From assembly GCF_002140975.2 (NCBI RefSeq), contig NZ_CP147247.1, forward strand, positions 4,267,001 to 4,331,000: DNA of 64,000 nt, in the 5' to 3' direction. This document shows, in pieces, positions 54,565 through 64,000 of the stretch. The translations under genes were made by a program, and so were the position numbers. The notes below the pieces were generated by a model. The model had not been told where the DNA came from. It made no database searches and saw only the letters and a program-made list of their open reading frames with translations. The stretch comes from Enterococcus sp. 9E7_DIV0242. GTDB taxonomy: Bacteria > Bacillota > Bacilli > Lactobacillales > Enterococcaceae. Position 1 is the stretch's first letter. Each line of letters begins with the position of its first letter.

Positions 54565-55697
54565 CAGGTGCTTTCTTTTTGCTTCTTTTAGCAACGCTTT
54601 TTGCCTTATTTTGGAGTTATCAAGAGTTGTCAAAGCAAACAATGATCGATAGTCAGCAAACACTAGGTGCGCTTTCTTTCGCTAATGAGTTAGATGAAGC
54701 TGCTATTGTAGACGGCTTTGAATCAGAGTTAGATCCTCAAAATGTAGCTGAAGGACAACGTCTGGAAGAAAAATATGGCTACTCGTTTAAAAAGACACGT
54801 CAGCAACAAAATTTACAAAAATTTTTATTGCGAGCAGGGCTGATTCTTGTAGTCAGCTTTTTCTTGCTTCTGCTTATTTGGTGCATTTTTGAAAAACGAC
54901 AAAAAGAGCTTCAATCAAAATTGCTGAATATAGCTGATCGATTCGAAGAAGAACAACGTCGAAATGCTGTCTTGTTAGAACGAAGAAAATCAGAGGAAGA
55001 GAATGTTAAATCGGTCATCACAGATATCACGCATCAGCTGAAAACTCCTATTGCTTCATTGAAAATGAGTCTGGAAATTGCCGGATCAGATAATTTTTCG
55101 ACAGAGGAAAGAAAAACATTTTTAGAGCAAGGGAATAACCAGATCGATAAGCTGGATCTGATGTTGGATTCTTTGGTCAGACTCTCTCATTTGGAGGCGG
55201 AGCTGATCAGCTTGAAAGCGGAGGCCTTCTCTTTGCAAGATATGGTTGCACAAATTGTTGGTGGTCTGATTATGAAGGCCTTGGATAAGCGCATGGAGAT
55301 CGAAGTGGAAATAGTAGAAGACCATTTGATTTTTGCAGATAGAAAATGGATGATCGAAGCCATCAGTAATATTTTGGAAAATGCAATAAAATATGCACCA
55401 AAGCAAACGACTATTACAATCAGAGGGTCGATTCTTCCTAGTTACGCACTGATTGAAGTGCTGGACGAAGGAGAAGGAATTCCTCCGGAAGAGATCAATT
55501 TGATTTACCGTCGTTTTTATCGTGGAAAAAGGGCAACTGTTCTTGAAAATGAAGGCTCAGGGGTTGGCTTATATTTAGCGCGTAAGATTATTGAAGAGCA
55601 AGGCGGTGTGTTGCTGGTGAAAAATCGACAACCACAGGGTGCGAACTTTCAAGTAACGGTTCCGTTGAAACGAAACGAAGACCTTGGGAACATGTAG
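54537..55697 (+). CDS. Sensor histidine kinase
   Basis: A 386-residue kinase with two membrane segments (~11-28 and ~98-117) around a ~70-residue outside loop, then a HisKA domain (DITHQLKTPIASLKMS, His 166) and a HATPase domain (NILENAIKYAP, DEGEGIPPEE, GSGVGLYLARKI). The small extracytoplasmic loop resembles kinases paired with FtsX-type ABC exporters, though it is longer than in the loop-less BceS type. It shares an operon with the response regulator. Confidence 0.92.
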   Translation: MGKRRSKTLTGAFFLLLLATLFALFWSYQELSKQTMIDSQQTLGALSFANELDEAAIVDGFESELDPQNVAEGQRLEEKYGYSFKKTRQQQNLQKFLLRAGLILVVSFFLLLLIWCIFEKRQKELQSKLLNIADRFEEEQRRNAVLLERRKSEEENVKSVITDITHQLKTPIASLKMSLEIAGSDNFSTEERKTFLEQGNNQIDKLDLMLDSLVRLSHLEAELISLKAEAFSLQDMVAQIVGGLIMKALDKRMEIEVEIVEDHLIFADRKWMIEAISNILENAIKYAPKQTTITIRGSILPSYALIEVLDEGEGIPPEEINLIYRRFYRGKRATVLENEGSGVGLYLARKIIEEQGGVLLVKNRQPQGANFQVTVPLKRNEDLGNM

Positions 55698-55864
55698 GCA
55701 CTCAGAGCAACCAACCGATAGAAAGACGATATCTAGGTTCCTTCTACCTTCTTTTGATTTCTGAGCCAAAACCAATTCTTACAAACTTGTTATATTGAAT
55801 GAAAAGAAACTGAAAGATTCCTTCTATATACTGACCATAGAAAAGGAAATGAGGGAATGGAAAA

Positions 55865-56524
55865 ATGGTATTAAGAATTAATGACTTAGTAAAACATTAC
55901 AATGACGGTAGTACAATCGTAAAAGCCGTAGACCATACAAGTCTGGAAGTAAAAAAAGGAGAGTTTGTTGCGATCATTGGGAAATCCGGTTCCGGAAAGA
56001 GTACGTTGCTGAATCTGGTTGGCGGGCTGGATCGACCAGATTCTGGCGAAATCTACATTGATGGAAAAAATGTATTTGAGATGAAGGATGAGGAGTTGGC
56101 AGTCTTTCGACGTCAGAAAATCGGATTTATTTTTCAAAGCTACAATTTGATTCCATCTTTGAACGTTTGGGAAAATGTGGTATTACCTATTGGTTTGGAT
56201 AATCGAAAAGTAGATGTAGATTTTATTGATGACTTACTGCAAAAGATTGGTATCAAGGAAAAGAAAAAAACGCTGCCTGGCATGTTATCAGGTGGACAGC
56301 AACAGCGTGTAGCGATTGCCAGAGCAATTGCTTCTCGACCGGCAATTATATTGGCAGATGAACCAACAGGAAACTTGGATACTAAGACGGAACTGGAGGT
56401 CATGTCCTTATTGAAACATTCTGTTGAGCAATTCGGGCAGACCCTGATCATGATCACTCATGATGAAGCGATTGCTCAAATGGCTGATCGAGTGATTCGT
56501 ATTGAAGACGGGCGGGTGAGCTAG
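55865..56524 (+). CDS. ABC transporter ATP-binding protein (MacB/LolD type)
   Basis: A 219-residue ATPase: Walker A GKSGSGKSTLLN (residues ~39-50), signature LSGGQQQRVAIARA and Walker B IILADEPTGNLD. The sequence type is that of MacB/LolD/SalX ATPases that pair with FtsX-domain permeases. It ends directly before the permease gene (TAG then ATG). A 167-bp spacer after the kinase gene holds TTGTTATATTGA-type promoter-like sequence, so the exporter may have its own promoter controlled by the response regulator. Confidence 0.95.
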   Translation: MVLRINDLVKHYNDGSTIVKAVDHTSLEVKKGEFVAIIGKSGSGKSTLLNLVGGLDRPDSGEIYIDGKNVFEMKDEELAVFRRQKIGFIFQSYNLIPSLNVWENVVLPIGLDNRKVDVDFIDDLLQKIGIKEKKKTLPGMLSGGQQQRVAIARAIASRPAIILADEPTGNLDTKTELEVMSLLKHSVEQFGQTLIMITHDEAIAQMADRVIRIEDGRVS

Positions 56525-59002
56525 ATGAAAATGGTCAATACGCTTGCTTGGGCCAATACAAAATACCATAGAGGGAAAAATTTACTCTCGGGGGTAGCGA
56601 TTGTTTTAACTACTGTTTTGACTTTTCTGATAATAACAATTGGTATCGGTGTGATAAATGTCCAGAATCAGGCAGTAAATAAGACCTACCCGACTTGGCA
56701 TGCTATGTATAGAAATGTTTCGGAAGATAAAAAGGATGAGCTGTTGCTACACGCAGATATTGAGAAGGCTGGGCTGCGTCAGGATGTTGGTCAAGCTGTC
56801 ATCGATACGTCCGACCTTTACATGATGTATTTGGATAATACGGCACAGGAATTGAGCAAAGCGACCTTTACAGAGGGGGTGTCTCCTCAAGAAGGCAATG
56901 AGGTGGCAGTGAGCAGAGAGGCTTTGCGACTATTGGGCTATTCGGAAGCTGTTTTAGGAGATGAAATGAGCTTTCCCTATCAAAGCAATGAACCAAATGG
57001 GCTGAGCTTGGCGAAAGAGGGGACCTTTAAATTGTCAGGGATTCTTCCTGATAGTGAGGAGGCAACGAAAAAAGACGTCTTCACTCTATTAGTCTCTAAA
57101 GATTTCATGGAGCAAACAATTCCAGAAAACGAACGAGACTACCGTGTAATGATTCGTGTAGGTGAGCATGTTGCATCTTCAACAGACGCTATTAAAGAAG
57201 CGTGTGAAAGCATTGGCCACTCTTTCGATGTAAAAAAGGACGATGTGGTCGTGAATACGGAGTATCTATTTGCTAACTACGTTGATCCAAGCTTTTTAGT
57301 TGGCATGGCTGTTCTTGTAGTCATTATTGCGATTGCCGGTGCGTTGACGATTTACAGCATTTATTATGTTTCTTTAGTCAACAAGGTACAGGAGTTTGGA
57401 AAACTGAAAGCACTCGGGGCAACAAAAAAGCAGATTCGCCAAACCGTGTTAAGAGAAAACCTGATCGTGACCGGCGTAGCGATTCCTATAGGTTTATTAA
57501 TTGGGATTGCCGGCACATTGCTCTTTTTCAATAAGGTCATGTTGTCATTTATGGATGACTCAGTCTCATTGAAAGTGATGAAGCAACTATTGGAACAAGG
57601 AGAAGTTCAACTGATTCTTCCTTGGATTGTGGTGTTGACGATTGTGATCAGTTTGGTTACAGTAGTAGTTTCGTCGTTGAAGCCGATGCGTCAAGCTGGA
57701 AAAATTTTACCAGTTGAAGCGATGCGTTATACAGGTCAATCACCCACTAATCAAGCAAAGCGTCAGGGCTTTATCGACCTGACCTTGAATAGGCTTGCCG
57801 GGGCAACGCTTTCCCGCAATAAAAAAAGAACACTGATGACGATCTTCTCTTTAGGAGCAATCGGGATTCTGTTCGTCGTTGTTTCAACTGTGTTCAATTG
57901 TATGCAGCCGAGTGAAATTGCTAAAGAAACACTTGCTGAGGATTTTCGTCTTTCGATTGAGCATTGGAGCGGAGATCAGATGAATCCGGAGCGGGAATGG
58001 AAAGCCATTCAACAGAACAACCCGTTCGACGATACGATGGAGGCGAAAATAGCGGCAATTCCGGGTGTTGAAAACATCGTCGCGCATGTAATGATAAGTG
58101 GCGAAATTCCTGATTTGTTGGATTCTTATACGGGAGAAGCACTTGGGGTTTCTATCAATGGGATAGAGGAAGAGCAATTTAAGGAGCTTCAATCCAGTAT
58201 TAAAGAAGGAGCAGTGACTTATGAGAAGCTACGTACAGGAGAAGCAGTAATTGCCGGTGATACCTTTGCTAGAAATTATCCGGAGGTAAGTGTCGGTGAT
58301 TTTGTTGAAGTGACGATTTTTGATGGCGACAATAGCTATACCAAAAAGCTGGAAATTGCAGCGATCGGAGAGTTTTCGCAAGCGCAAAGTAATTATAGTT
58401 CGTTTGTTGGCTCGCGTGAAAGTGTGCAAGCAATGTCGAGCAATAATCTGACAAACTACTATGATATCAAGGTCGATCCGAAGCGAGAAAAAAATGTCAA
58501 AAAAGCTTTGACTGAAATCGTTTCTTCGAATGAAATGATTGAAATGGAAACATATCAGGAAACGCTTGCCCAATGGGAAACTGCGATGCTTTTGATGAAT
58601 GGAGCTGGGTATGGCATTATGGCTATTTTAGGTGTTGTGGGTATCATGAATCTAATCAATACGACGATCGACAGTATTTTGACTCGAAAAAAGGAGCTTG
58701 GTGTGATGCAAGCAATAGGGATGTCCAACAAACAAATGAAGCGTATGCTGCAATCAGAAGGATTATTTTATGCGATCGGCATCACAGGATCATCTGTTGT
58801 TTTTGGTAGTCTAATTGGTTATGCTGTTTACTTACATGCCGCAGCTAATCGATTGTTGCAGATCAGAGAGTATCATTATCCCTTGATTCAAGTTGTTTTA
58901 CTGGTAATTATTGTTTTTGCTGTTCAGTTGGTACTGACTGCTCTCACAACCTCATTGGTTAACAAAGAGCCCGTAATAGAACGTATTAGAGGTGCGGAAT
59001 AG
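56525..59002 (+). CDS. ABC transporter permease, FtsX/MacB type
   Basis: An 825-residue permease with an N-terminal helix (~20-45), a large outer domain, three helices with FtsX signature (~265-395), a second helix and outer domain (~440-680), and a final FtsX helix set (~685-815; NTTIDSILTRKKELGVMQAIG). This two-FtsX layout is shared by antimicrobial-peptide and lipoprotein-type exporters. It directly follows the ATPase gene. With the upstream two-component genes it probably forms a sensing/resistance or envelope-stress module; the cargo is unknown. Confidence 0.92.
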   Translation: MKMVNTLAWANTKYHRGKNLLSGVAIVLTTVLTFLIITIGIGVINVQNQAVNKTYPTWHAMYRNVSEDKKDELLLHADIEKAGLRQDVGQAVIDTSDLYMMYLDNTAQELSKATFTEGVSPQEGNEVAVSREALRLLGYSEAVLGDEMSFPYQSNEPNGLSLAKEGTFKLSGILPDSEEATKKDVFTLLVSKDFMEQTIPENERDYRVMIRVGEHVASSTDAIKEACESIGHSFDVKKDDVVVNTEYLFANYVDPSFLVGMAVLVVIIAIAGALTIYSIYYVSLVNKVQEFGKLKALGATKKQIRQTVLRENLIVTGVAIPIGLLIGIAGTLLFFNKVMLSFMDDSVSLKVMKQLLEQGEVQLILPWIVVLTIVISLVTVVVSSLKPMRQAGKILPVEAMRYTGQSPTNQAKRQGFIDLTLNRLAGATLSRNKKRTLMTIFSLGAIGILFVVVSTVFNCMQPSEIAKETLAEDFRLSIEHWSGDQMNPEREWKAIQQNNPFDDTMEAKIAAIPGVENIVAHVMISGEIPDLLDSYTGEALGVSINGIEEEQFKELQSSIKEGAVTYEKLRTGEAVIAGDTFARNYPEVSVGDFVEVTIFDGDNSYTKKLEIAAIGEFSQAQSNYSSFVGSRESVQAMSSNNLTNYYDIKVDPKREKNVKKALTEIVSSNEMIEMETYQETLAQWETAMLLMNGAGYGIMAILGVVGIMNLINTTIDSILTRKKELGVMQAIGMSNKQMKRMLQSEGLFYAIGITGSSVVFGSLIGYAVYLHAAANRLLQIREYHYPLIQVVLLVIIVFAVQLVLTALTTSLVNKEPVIERIRGAE

Positions 59003-59046
59003 GGGAAATGGCTATATTGAATCAGTAAATAGTTGAAAATAGTGAA

Positions 59047-59078
59047 AGAGGTTGTGGCTTTAGCTACAGCCTTTTTTT
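59047..59078 (+). terminator. Terminator after the ABC permease
   Basis: AGGTTGTGGC pairs with GCTACAGCCT (G-U pairs) and is followed by seven T. Confidence 0.85.
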
Positions 59079-59112
59079 GTTGTTTAATCGGAAGAATTGA
59101 TTCTTAGAAAAT

Positions 59113-59280
59113 AAACGCATTCGTTTGCGAAATGAATAGCTGACCTTACTTTTTTCTAGTTAAGTGCATCTATAATTAAAATCGGTCTATATCTATATTT
59201 TATTAGAAATAAGAAGAAATAGAATCCTGTTATCGGTAACATCATAAAAACGCTTGCAAAATAACGCAATCGATTGCACA
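59113..59280 (+). promoter_or_regulatory. Regulatory region of the maltose-type operon: MalR-like operators and cre
   Basis: Three related sites are seen: ACGCATTCGTTTGCGA (59115-59130), AAAACGCTTGCAAA (59247-59260, cre-like) and CGCAATCGATTGCACA (59265-59280). The first and third resemble LacI/MalR operators with CGCA arms. A TATAAT at 59171-59176 could be the -10 box, though no clear -35 was found. A TGTTATCGGTAACA inverted repeat lies at 59228-59241. Confidence 0.6.
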
Positions 59281-59317
59281 ATAAGGGTGTCAAAAAAATA
59301 ATTTTGGAGGGACCAAA

Positions 59318-60631
59318 ATGAATAAAAGAAACTGGAAAAAAATTGGTTTAGGTTTATTGGCATCAGGAGTTGTTCTTGGATTAGCAGCATGTGGTAATTC
59401 ATCTGATTCAGCAGGCGGTTCAGATAGTGGGTCATCTGGTGATAAGACAACCGTCGATATTTTCCAATTTAAAGTGGAGTTCAAAGACCAATTTGAAGAG
59501 TTGGCGAAGAAGTATGAAGAAGAAAATCCAGATGTAAAAATCAATGTTGAAACAGTTGGTGGTGGTTCAGATTATGGAGCAGCGCTGAAATCGAAATTCT
59601 CTTCTGGGAACGAGCCGGATATCTTTAACATTGGTGGTCCCGAAGACGTGGATATGTGGATTGATAGTTTGACTGATCTAAGTGAAACAAAGGCTGCTGA
59701 TCAGGCACTTGAAGGTACATTGACAGGGGCAACGAAGGATGGCAAGGTTTTGGGATTGCCATATAACATTGAAGGCTATGGCGTACTTTATAATAAAGAA
59801 ATTTTTGAAAAAGCAGGCATAGATGCAGAAGCAATCACGACTCTGACTGACCTTGAAGATGCAGCAAAAACATTGGAAAAGAAAAAGGATGAGTTAGGCA
59901 TCGATGCACCGTTTGCACTTGCAGCAAAAGAACAATGGATCACAGGGTTACAAGGATCGAATGCATTTTTAAACGCTGAATTCGACAATGATGTGATGAA
60001 AGCTTTTGAAGCAGACAAAGTAGAATTCACTTATGGCGATCAATTCAAGAAATACATCGATATTTCTAATAAATATTCTGTTCAGCCGACAAACAGTCTG
60101 GATTATTCACAACAGGTCGAGCAATTATTCTCTAATGGGAAAGTAGCAATGACGCAGCAAGGGAATTGGGTTTATACAACGATTGAAGATATCGATGAAG
60201 AATTGGCAACAGAAAATATTGGGCTACTTCCTATCCCAATAGATGGTGTAACAGAAGGAACGATTCCTGTTGGTGTTCCGATGTACTGGGGTGTGAATCC
60301 AAATGGTTCCGATGAAGAAGTTCAGGCAGCAAAAGATTTCCTTGATTATCTGTATACTTCTGATGAAGGAAAACAAATCGTTTTAGAAGATTTCAAATTT
60401 GTGCCGGCATATGAAGGCTATGACACAGATAAAATTTCAGATCCATTATCTAAAGATGTCTACACATATTACACAGAAGGTAAGACAACAGGCTGGGTGT
60501 TCATGGGTTATCCTTCCGGCTGGGGCGAACAAACACTTGGCGCACAAATCCAAAAATATGTTGCCGGAGAAGCTTCTTGGGAAGAAGTTCTGAAGACATC
60601 GCAGGACAAATGGGCAGCTGAACGAAAATAG
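59318..60631 (+). CDS. Sugar ABC transporter substrate-binding lipoprotein
   Basis: A 437-residue family-1 solute-binding lipoprotein. The signal peptide ends in the lipobox GLAACGN (lipidated Cys 25), and a Ser/Gly-rich linker follows. The mature part is the typical MalE/MsmE-type two-domain binding protein (EEENPDVKINVETVGGG, GNEPDIFNIGGPED, NSLDYSQQVEQLFSNGKVAM). GGAGGGACCAAA stands before ATG. With two permeases and a GH65 phosphorylase it most likely binds maltose or maltodextrins. No ATPase gene is in the operon, so a shared MsmK-type ATPase is expected. Confidence 0.9.
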   Translation: MNKRNWKKIGLGLLASGVVLGLAACGNSSDSAGGSDSGSSGDKTTVDIFQFKVEFKDQFEELAKKYEEENPDVKINVETVGGGSDYGAALKSKFSSGNEPDIFNIGGPEDVDMWIDSLTDLSETKAADQALEGTLTGATKDGKVLGLPYNIEGYGVLYNKEIFEKAGIDAEAITTLTDLEDAAKTLEKKKDELGIDAPFALAAKEQWITGLQGSNAFLNAEFDNDVMKAFEADKVEFTYGDQFKKYIDISNKYSVQPTNSLDYSQQVEQLFSNGKVAMTQQGNWVYTTIEDIDEELATENIGLLPIPIDGVTEGTIPVGVPMYWGVNPNGSDEEVQAAKDFLDYLYTSDEGKQIVLEDFKFVPAYEGYDTDKISDPLSKDVYTYYTEGKTTGWVFMGYPSGWGEQTLGAQIQKYVAGEASWEEVLKTSQDKWAAERK

Positions 60632-60654
60632 TTTTTATAGAAAATAGTGGGATC

Positions 60655-60760
60655 AAAAAAAGCAAGTACGAAAGAGTTAGATAGAAATCCTGCTTTTTGG
60701 TAAGAGTATATGGCGGGACAGAAGCGGCTAAAGGTATGGCTCTTCTGTCCCAGCCTCGTT
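60655..60760 (+). repeat. Two hairpins in the spacer between binding protein and permease genes
   Basis: First a stem AAAAAGCA/TGCTTTTT (about 60659-60698), then GGGACAGAAG/CTTCTGTCCC (60717-60726 with 60743-60752). The second is followed by AGCCTC, like the GAGGCTGGGACAGA repeat common between enterococcal genes. They may protect the binding-protein mRNA or cut read-through, giving more binding protein than permease. Confidence 0.6.
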
Positions 60761-60780
60761 ACATAGGAGGGGACAAAAAA

Positions 60781-61644
60781 ATGAAGCATCAAAAGAAAAC
60801 CTGGTTTTATTTATTTGCAGCACCTGTAGTTCTGGCACTGATCATTGTTGTGGTTATCCCATTTTTATATGGTGTCTATTATTCGTTTACAAATTGGGAT
60901 GCAGTGGCTAAAGGCGAATTTATCGGCTTGGCCAATTACCAAGCACTGTTTTCAGATAGCGGCTTTTGGTCAGCAATCGGCTTTACAGTGAAATTCGCTG
61001 TAGTATCGATTCTTCTGATCAATGTGATTGGTTTGGGGCTGGCGATGCTGGTTACTAGTAAATTCAAAGGAGCCAACTTGCTGAGAACGGTATTTTTCAT
61101 GCCGAATCTAATTGGTGGTTTGATTTTAGGTTTTATTTGGCAATTTATTTTCATCAATGCGTTTGGTGCTATCGGTGATGCCCTTGGCAATGAATCGCTG
61201 AAAACTTGGCTATCAACAACGCAAACCGGATTTTGGGCATTGGTGATCGTGATGTGTTGGCAAATGTCCGGGTATATCATGGTTATTTACATCTCTTATC
61301 TACAAAATGTTGATGACGCATTATTAGAAGCTGCTGATTTAGATGGCGCAACGGCTTGGCAAAAATTTTGGCATGTCAAATTTCCACTAATTATGCCTGG
61401 ATTTACAGTTAGCTTGTTCATGACCTTATCTAATAGCTTCAAGCTTTATGACCAAAACCTTTCATTGACAAATGGTGGGCCATACAACTCAACACAGATG
61501 GTCGCAATGAACATCTATAACAGTGCCTTTGTAGAAAATAAAATGGGGTATGCGCAATCAAAAGCAGTTATCTTCTTTATCATTGTCGCTGTTATCTCGT
61601 TGGCTCAGGTTTACTTGACGAAAAGAAAAGAGGTTGAAGTCTAA
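60781..61644 (+). CDS. Sugar ABC transporter permease (MalF/MsmF-like)
   Basis: A 287-residue permease with six membrane segments. The EAA loop is ALLEAADLDGATAWQKFWHV. The frame extends upstream to 60697 through the hairpin spacer, but ATG 60781 with ATAGGAGGGGAC is the real start. Its stop TAA overlaps the next gene's ATG by one base (TAATG). Confidence 0.93.
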   Translation: MKHQKKTWFYLFAAPVVLALIIVVVIPFLYGVYYSFTNWDAVAKGEFIGLANYQALFSDSGFWSAIGFTVKFAVVSILLINVIGLGLAMLVTSKFKGANLLRTVFFMPNLIGGLILGFIWQFIFINAFGAIGDALGNESLKTWLSTTQTGFWALVIVMCWQMSGYIMVIYISYLQNVDDALLEAADLDGATAWQKFWHVKFPLIMPGFTVSLFMTLSNSFKLYDQNLSLTNGGPYNSTQMVAMNIYNSAFVENKMGYAQSKAVIFFIIVAVISLAQVYLTKRKEVEV

Positions 61645-62468
61645 TGCAGAAACAAAAAGCAAGCAGTCAGCTGCTTCGGGCAGCCGTAGGGTTTATTTTG
61701 GGTCTCGTGTGGCTGATTCCGTTTTACTTGATGATCAGCAACTCAGTCAAAACCAAACAGGAAATTTTTACGAATCCGTTGGGTATACCGGATTCCTTTA
61801 CTTGGGACAACTATCCTGAGGCGTTTACACAATTAGACTTTTTGAAGACCTTATTTAATTCATTACTTATCACAGTAGTCAGTGTGGTCGTAATTGTAAT
61901 CTTTTCTTCCCTTTGTGCGTATGCGTTGGAGCGGATGCAGACAAAACTAAGCACATTTATCTTTATGGTTTTTGTGGCGGCTATGTTGGTTCCTTTTCAA
62001 TCGGTAATGATTCCATTGATTTCACTATTTGGGAAAGCACAAATGCTGAACCAGGCCGGGATTATCTTTATGTATCTGGGCTTTGGGGCAAGCATGTCGA
62101 TTTTCCTTTATCATGGGGCTTTGAAAAGTATTCCCAAGGCATTGGACGAAGCAGCAATTATCGATGGAGCGAATCGTTTTCAGGTATTTTGGAAGGTCAT
62201 CTTCCCGATGCTGAAACCGACGACAGTAACTGTTGTTGTGTTGAACACAATGTGGATATGGAATGACTATTTACTTCCTTCATTAGTTATCAATTCACCA
62301 TCTACGCAAACGATCCCATTGAAGATGTTCTTCTTCTTTGGTCAATATACAAAGCAATGGCATTTAGCGTTAGCCGGTTTGGTCATCGCAGTTCTGCCAG
62401 TTATCATTTTCTACTTTGTTATGCAAAAACAAATTATTAAAGGAGTTGCCGATGGCGCGGTGAAATAG
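61644..62468 (+). CDS. Sugar ABC transporter permease (MalG/MsmG-like)
   Basis: A 274-residue permease, six membrane segments, with EAA loop [20 protein letters not shown]. The start is TAATG-coupled to the preceding permease; a ribosome site is weak (AAAAGAGGTTG), which fits coupled translation. The GH65 gene begins 26 bp later. Confidence 0.93.
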   Translation: MQKQKASSQLLRAAVGFILGLVWLIPFYLMISNSVKTKQEIFTNPLGIPDSFTWDNYPEAFTQLDFLKTLFNSLLITVVSVVVIVIFSSLCAYALERMQTKLSTFIFMVFVAAMLVPFQSVMIPLISLFGKAQMLNQAGIIFMYLGFGASMSIFLYHGALKSIPKALDEAAIIDGANRFQVFWKVIFPMLKPTTVTVVVLNTMWIWNDYLLPSLVINSPSTQTIPLKMFFFFGQYTKQWHLALAGLVIAVLPVIIFYFVMQKQIIKGVADGAVK

Positions 62469-62494
62469 GCTGCGGCAACAGTTGGAGGATTGAC

Positions 62495-64000
62495 ATGCAT
62501 AAACGACTATTTAACATCGATCCCTGGAAGATTTCAACAGATCATCTGGATCGAGAAAACAAACGCTTGATGGAAAGCTTGACATCTATTGGCAATGGGT
62601 ACATGGGAATGCGCGGCATGTTTGAGGAAACCTACAGTGGCGATTCTCATCAGGGGGTATATCTTGCAGGTGTCTGGTATCCGGATAAAACACGGGTTGG
62701 TTGGTGGAAAAATGGCTACCCGGACTATTTTGGAAAAGTGATCAATGCAGTAAACTTCGTCGCTGTTGATATTTTCATTGATAATGTACCGCTCGATCTT
62801 GCGCAGACAGAGGTAAATGACTTCCATGTGGAGCTAGATATGAGAAATGGACTTTTGACTAGAAGCTTTATTTACGAAGCGGAACAGACCGTCATTCGAT
62901 TTACTTTTGAACGTTTTGTCAGTATCGTAGAAAAGGAGCTGGGGTTTGTTCGAGTAACCGCGGAGGTCTTGACAGGGACACCGGAGCTTCGTTTGATATC
63001 CAAAATGGATGGCAAGGTTCGTAATGAAGATAGTAATTATGAAGAAATGTTCTGGGAAGAGAATGCTCGTGAACACCAAGGGGAAACGAGCTATTTAACG
63101 ATGCAGACGATTCCTAATGATTTTGGTACGCCACGTTACACAGTGACTGCGATGATGAAAAACACTGTCCGTCAGGAAACGACAAGTGAGGTACTGAATG
63201 AACCGTTTGTCACTGGAGATGTGTTTACATGGAGTGGCAAACAGGGAGAAAGCGTGTGCTTGGAGAAAGCAGTCGCAGTTGTGACCAGCCGAGATATTCC
63301 GGAAGCTGAACAGGCAGCGACTGCGCAACAGCTTCTTCAAAACAGCAGTACAGAAAGCTTTGATCAGCATCTAGCGAAACAAACAGCCGCTTGGCAGGAA
63401 CGCTGGCAGAAAGCCGATGTTCAGATTCAAGGAGATGACGAAGCACAGCAAGGGATACGCTATAATTTGTTTCAGCTTTTCTCGACCTATTATGGAGAAG
63501 ACGAACGGCTGAATGTCGGACCAAAAGGCTTCACGGGTGAGAAATATGGCGGAGCAACCTATTGGGACACAGAGGCATATATCGTGCCAATGTACTTATC
63601 TGTTGCTGATCCCGAGGTGAGTCGGAAGCTGTTAGAGTATCGCTATAAGCAGTTAGATGGTGCAAAAATCAATGCGCAGCGTCAAGGGCTGAATGGGGCT
63701 CTTTATCCGATGGTGACCTTTACCGGTGTCGAGTGTCATAATGAATGGGAAATCACGTTTGAAGAAATTCACAGAAATGGTGCGATGATTCATGCAATTG
63801 CCGATTATACAACGTATACTGGAGATAAATCCTACTTGTTGACTGATGGCATCAAGGTTGTTGTTGAGGTTGCACGTTTTTGGGCCGATCGTGTCCACTA
63901 TTCGATTCGAAACCAGCAGTACATGATTCATGGTGTGACCGGTCCCAATGAATATGAAAACAATGTCAATAATAACTGGTACACAAACTATCTTGCGGTG
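62495..64000 (+). CDS. GH65 disaccharide phosphorylase (maltose phosphorylase type), 3' end outside window
   Basis: An open frame of 502 codons from ATG 62495, with no stop before the window end. The family is GH65, about 750 residues when complete. Visible signatures: [11 protein letters not shown] near residues 31-41, the [17 protein letters not shown] segment (~350) and [19 protein letters not shown] with the catalytic acid Glu (~490). It would split maltose (or a related alpha-glucose disaccharide) with phosphate to glucose-1-phosphate and glucose, linking uptake to glycolysis. GTTGGAGGATTGAC precedes the ATG. The phosphate-binding part is not visible, and kojibiose or trehalose phosphorylase is possible. 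Confidence 0.9.
   Translation, partial: MHKRLFNIDPWKISTDHLDRENKRLMESLTSIGNGYMGMRGMFEETYSGDSHQGVYLAGVWYPDKTRVGWWKNGYPDYFGKVINAVNFVAVDIFIDNVPLDLAQTEVNDFHVELDMRNGLLTRSFIYEAEQTVIRFTFERFVSIVEKELGFVRVTAEVLTGTPELRLISKMDGKVRNEDSNYEEMFWEENAREHQGETSYLTMQTIPNDFGTPRYTVTAMMKNTVRQETTSEVLNEPFVTGDVFTWSGKQGESVCLEKAVAVVTSRDIPEAEQAATAQQLLQNSSTESFDQHLAKQTAAWQERWQKADVQIQGDDEAQQGIRYNLFQLFSTYYGEDERLNVGPKGFTGEKYGGATYWDTEAYIVPMYLSVADPEVSRKLLEYRYKQLDGAKINAQRQGLNGALYPMVTFTGVECHNEWEITFEEIHRNGAMIHAIADYTTYTGDKSYLLTDGIKVVVEVARFWADRVHYSIRNQQYMIHGVTGPNEYENNVNNNWYTNYLAV

Overview
The window reads as a chromosomal segment of a low-GC Gram-positive bacterium, most likely an Enterococcus or close relative. This is inferred from gene content: a hisS-aspS pair behind a T-box, the cggR-gap-pgk-tpiA-eno glycolytic block, many PTS sugar operons, cre-like sites, Mga-type regulators and a BspA-type surface protein. 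No database search was possible, so the genus is an inference. No tRNA, rRNA, CRISPR array, insertion sequence or prophage gene was recognised.

Layout. (1) 1-4165: end of a glycogen/alpha-glucan block (glycogen phosphorylase fragment and a GH13 amylase). (2) 4586-10826: a seven-gene operon with its own PTS-controlled regulator, a galactitol-type PTS (EIIA, EIIC, EIIB), a class II aldolase, an archaeal-type triosephosphate-isomerase-like protein and a YjbQ/UPF0047 protein. (3) 11421-18744: a galactoside locus with LacI regulator, PTS EIIC, DUF3284 protein, GH36 alpha-galactosidase and GH42 beta-galactosidase. (4) 19195-22768: T-box, hisS, aspS. (5) 22843-25979: LysR regulator divergent from an OFA-type transporter and a PanE-like reductase; then a YitT membrane protein. 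(6) 27240-33486: the central glycolytic genes with a recognisable CggR operator.

(7) 33755-44082: a surface-protein region with two Mga-like regulators at its outer edges, an ASCH protein, a TetR regulator, a 1052-residue BspA-like leucine-rich-repeat protein and three small exported proteins in one operon. A 40-codon leader ORF may be coupled to its first gene. (8) 44401-51579 (minus strand): GntR regulator, uxuA-type dehydratase, PTS EIIC, GH1 phospho-beta-glucosidase, short 6-phosphogluconate dehydrogenase and gluconokinase. Together these look like a route for a beta-glucosyl aldonic acid such as cellobionate. (9) 51766-53538: a TIGR03943/YcgQ-type protein and a YcgR-type permease. (10) 53890-59002: two-component system plus an ABC exporter. 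(11) 59318-64000: maltose/maltodextrin-type ABC importer followed by a GH65 phosphorylase that runs off the window.

The two sugar operons with unassigned substrates (regions 2 and 8) and the BspA locus are the most interesting parts. Many start codons were moved to the ATG or GTG with the best Shine-Dalgarno spacing; this is stated in each entry.
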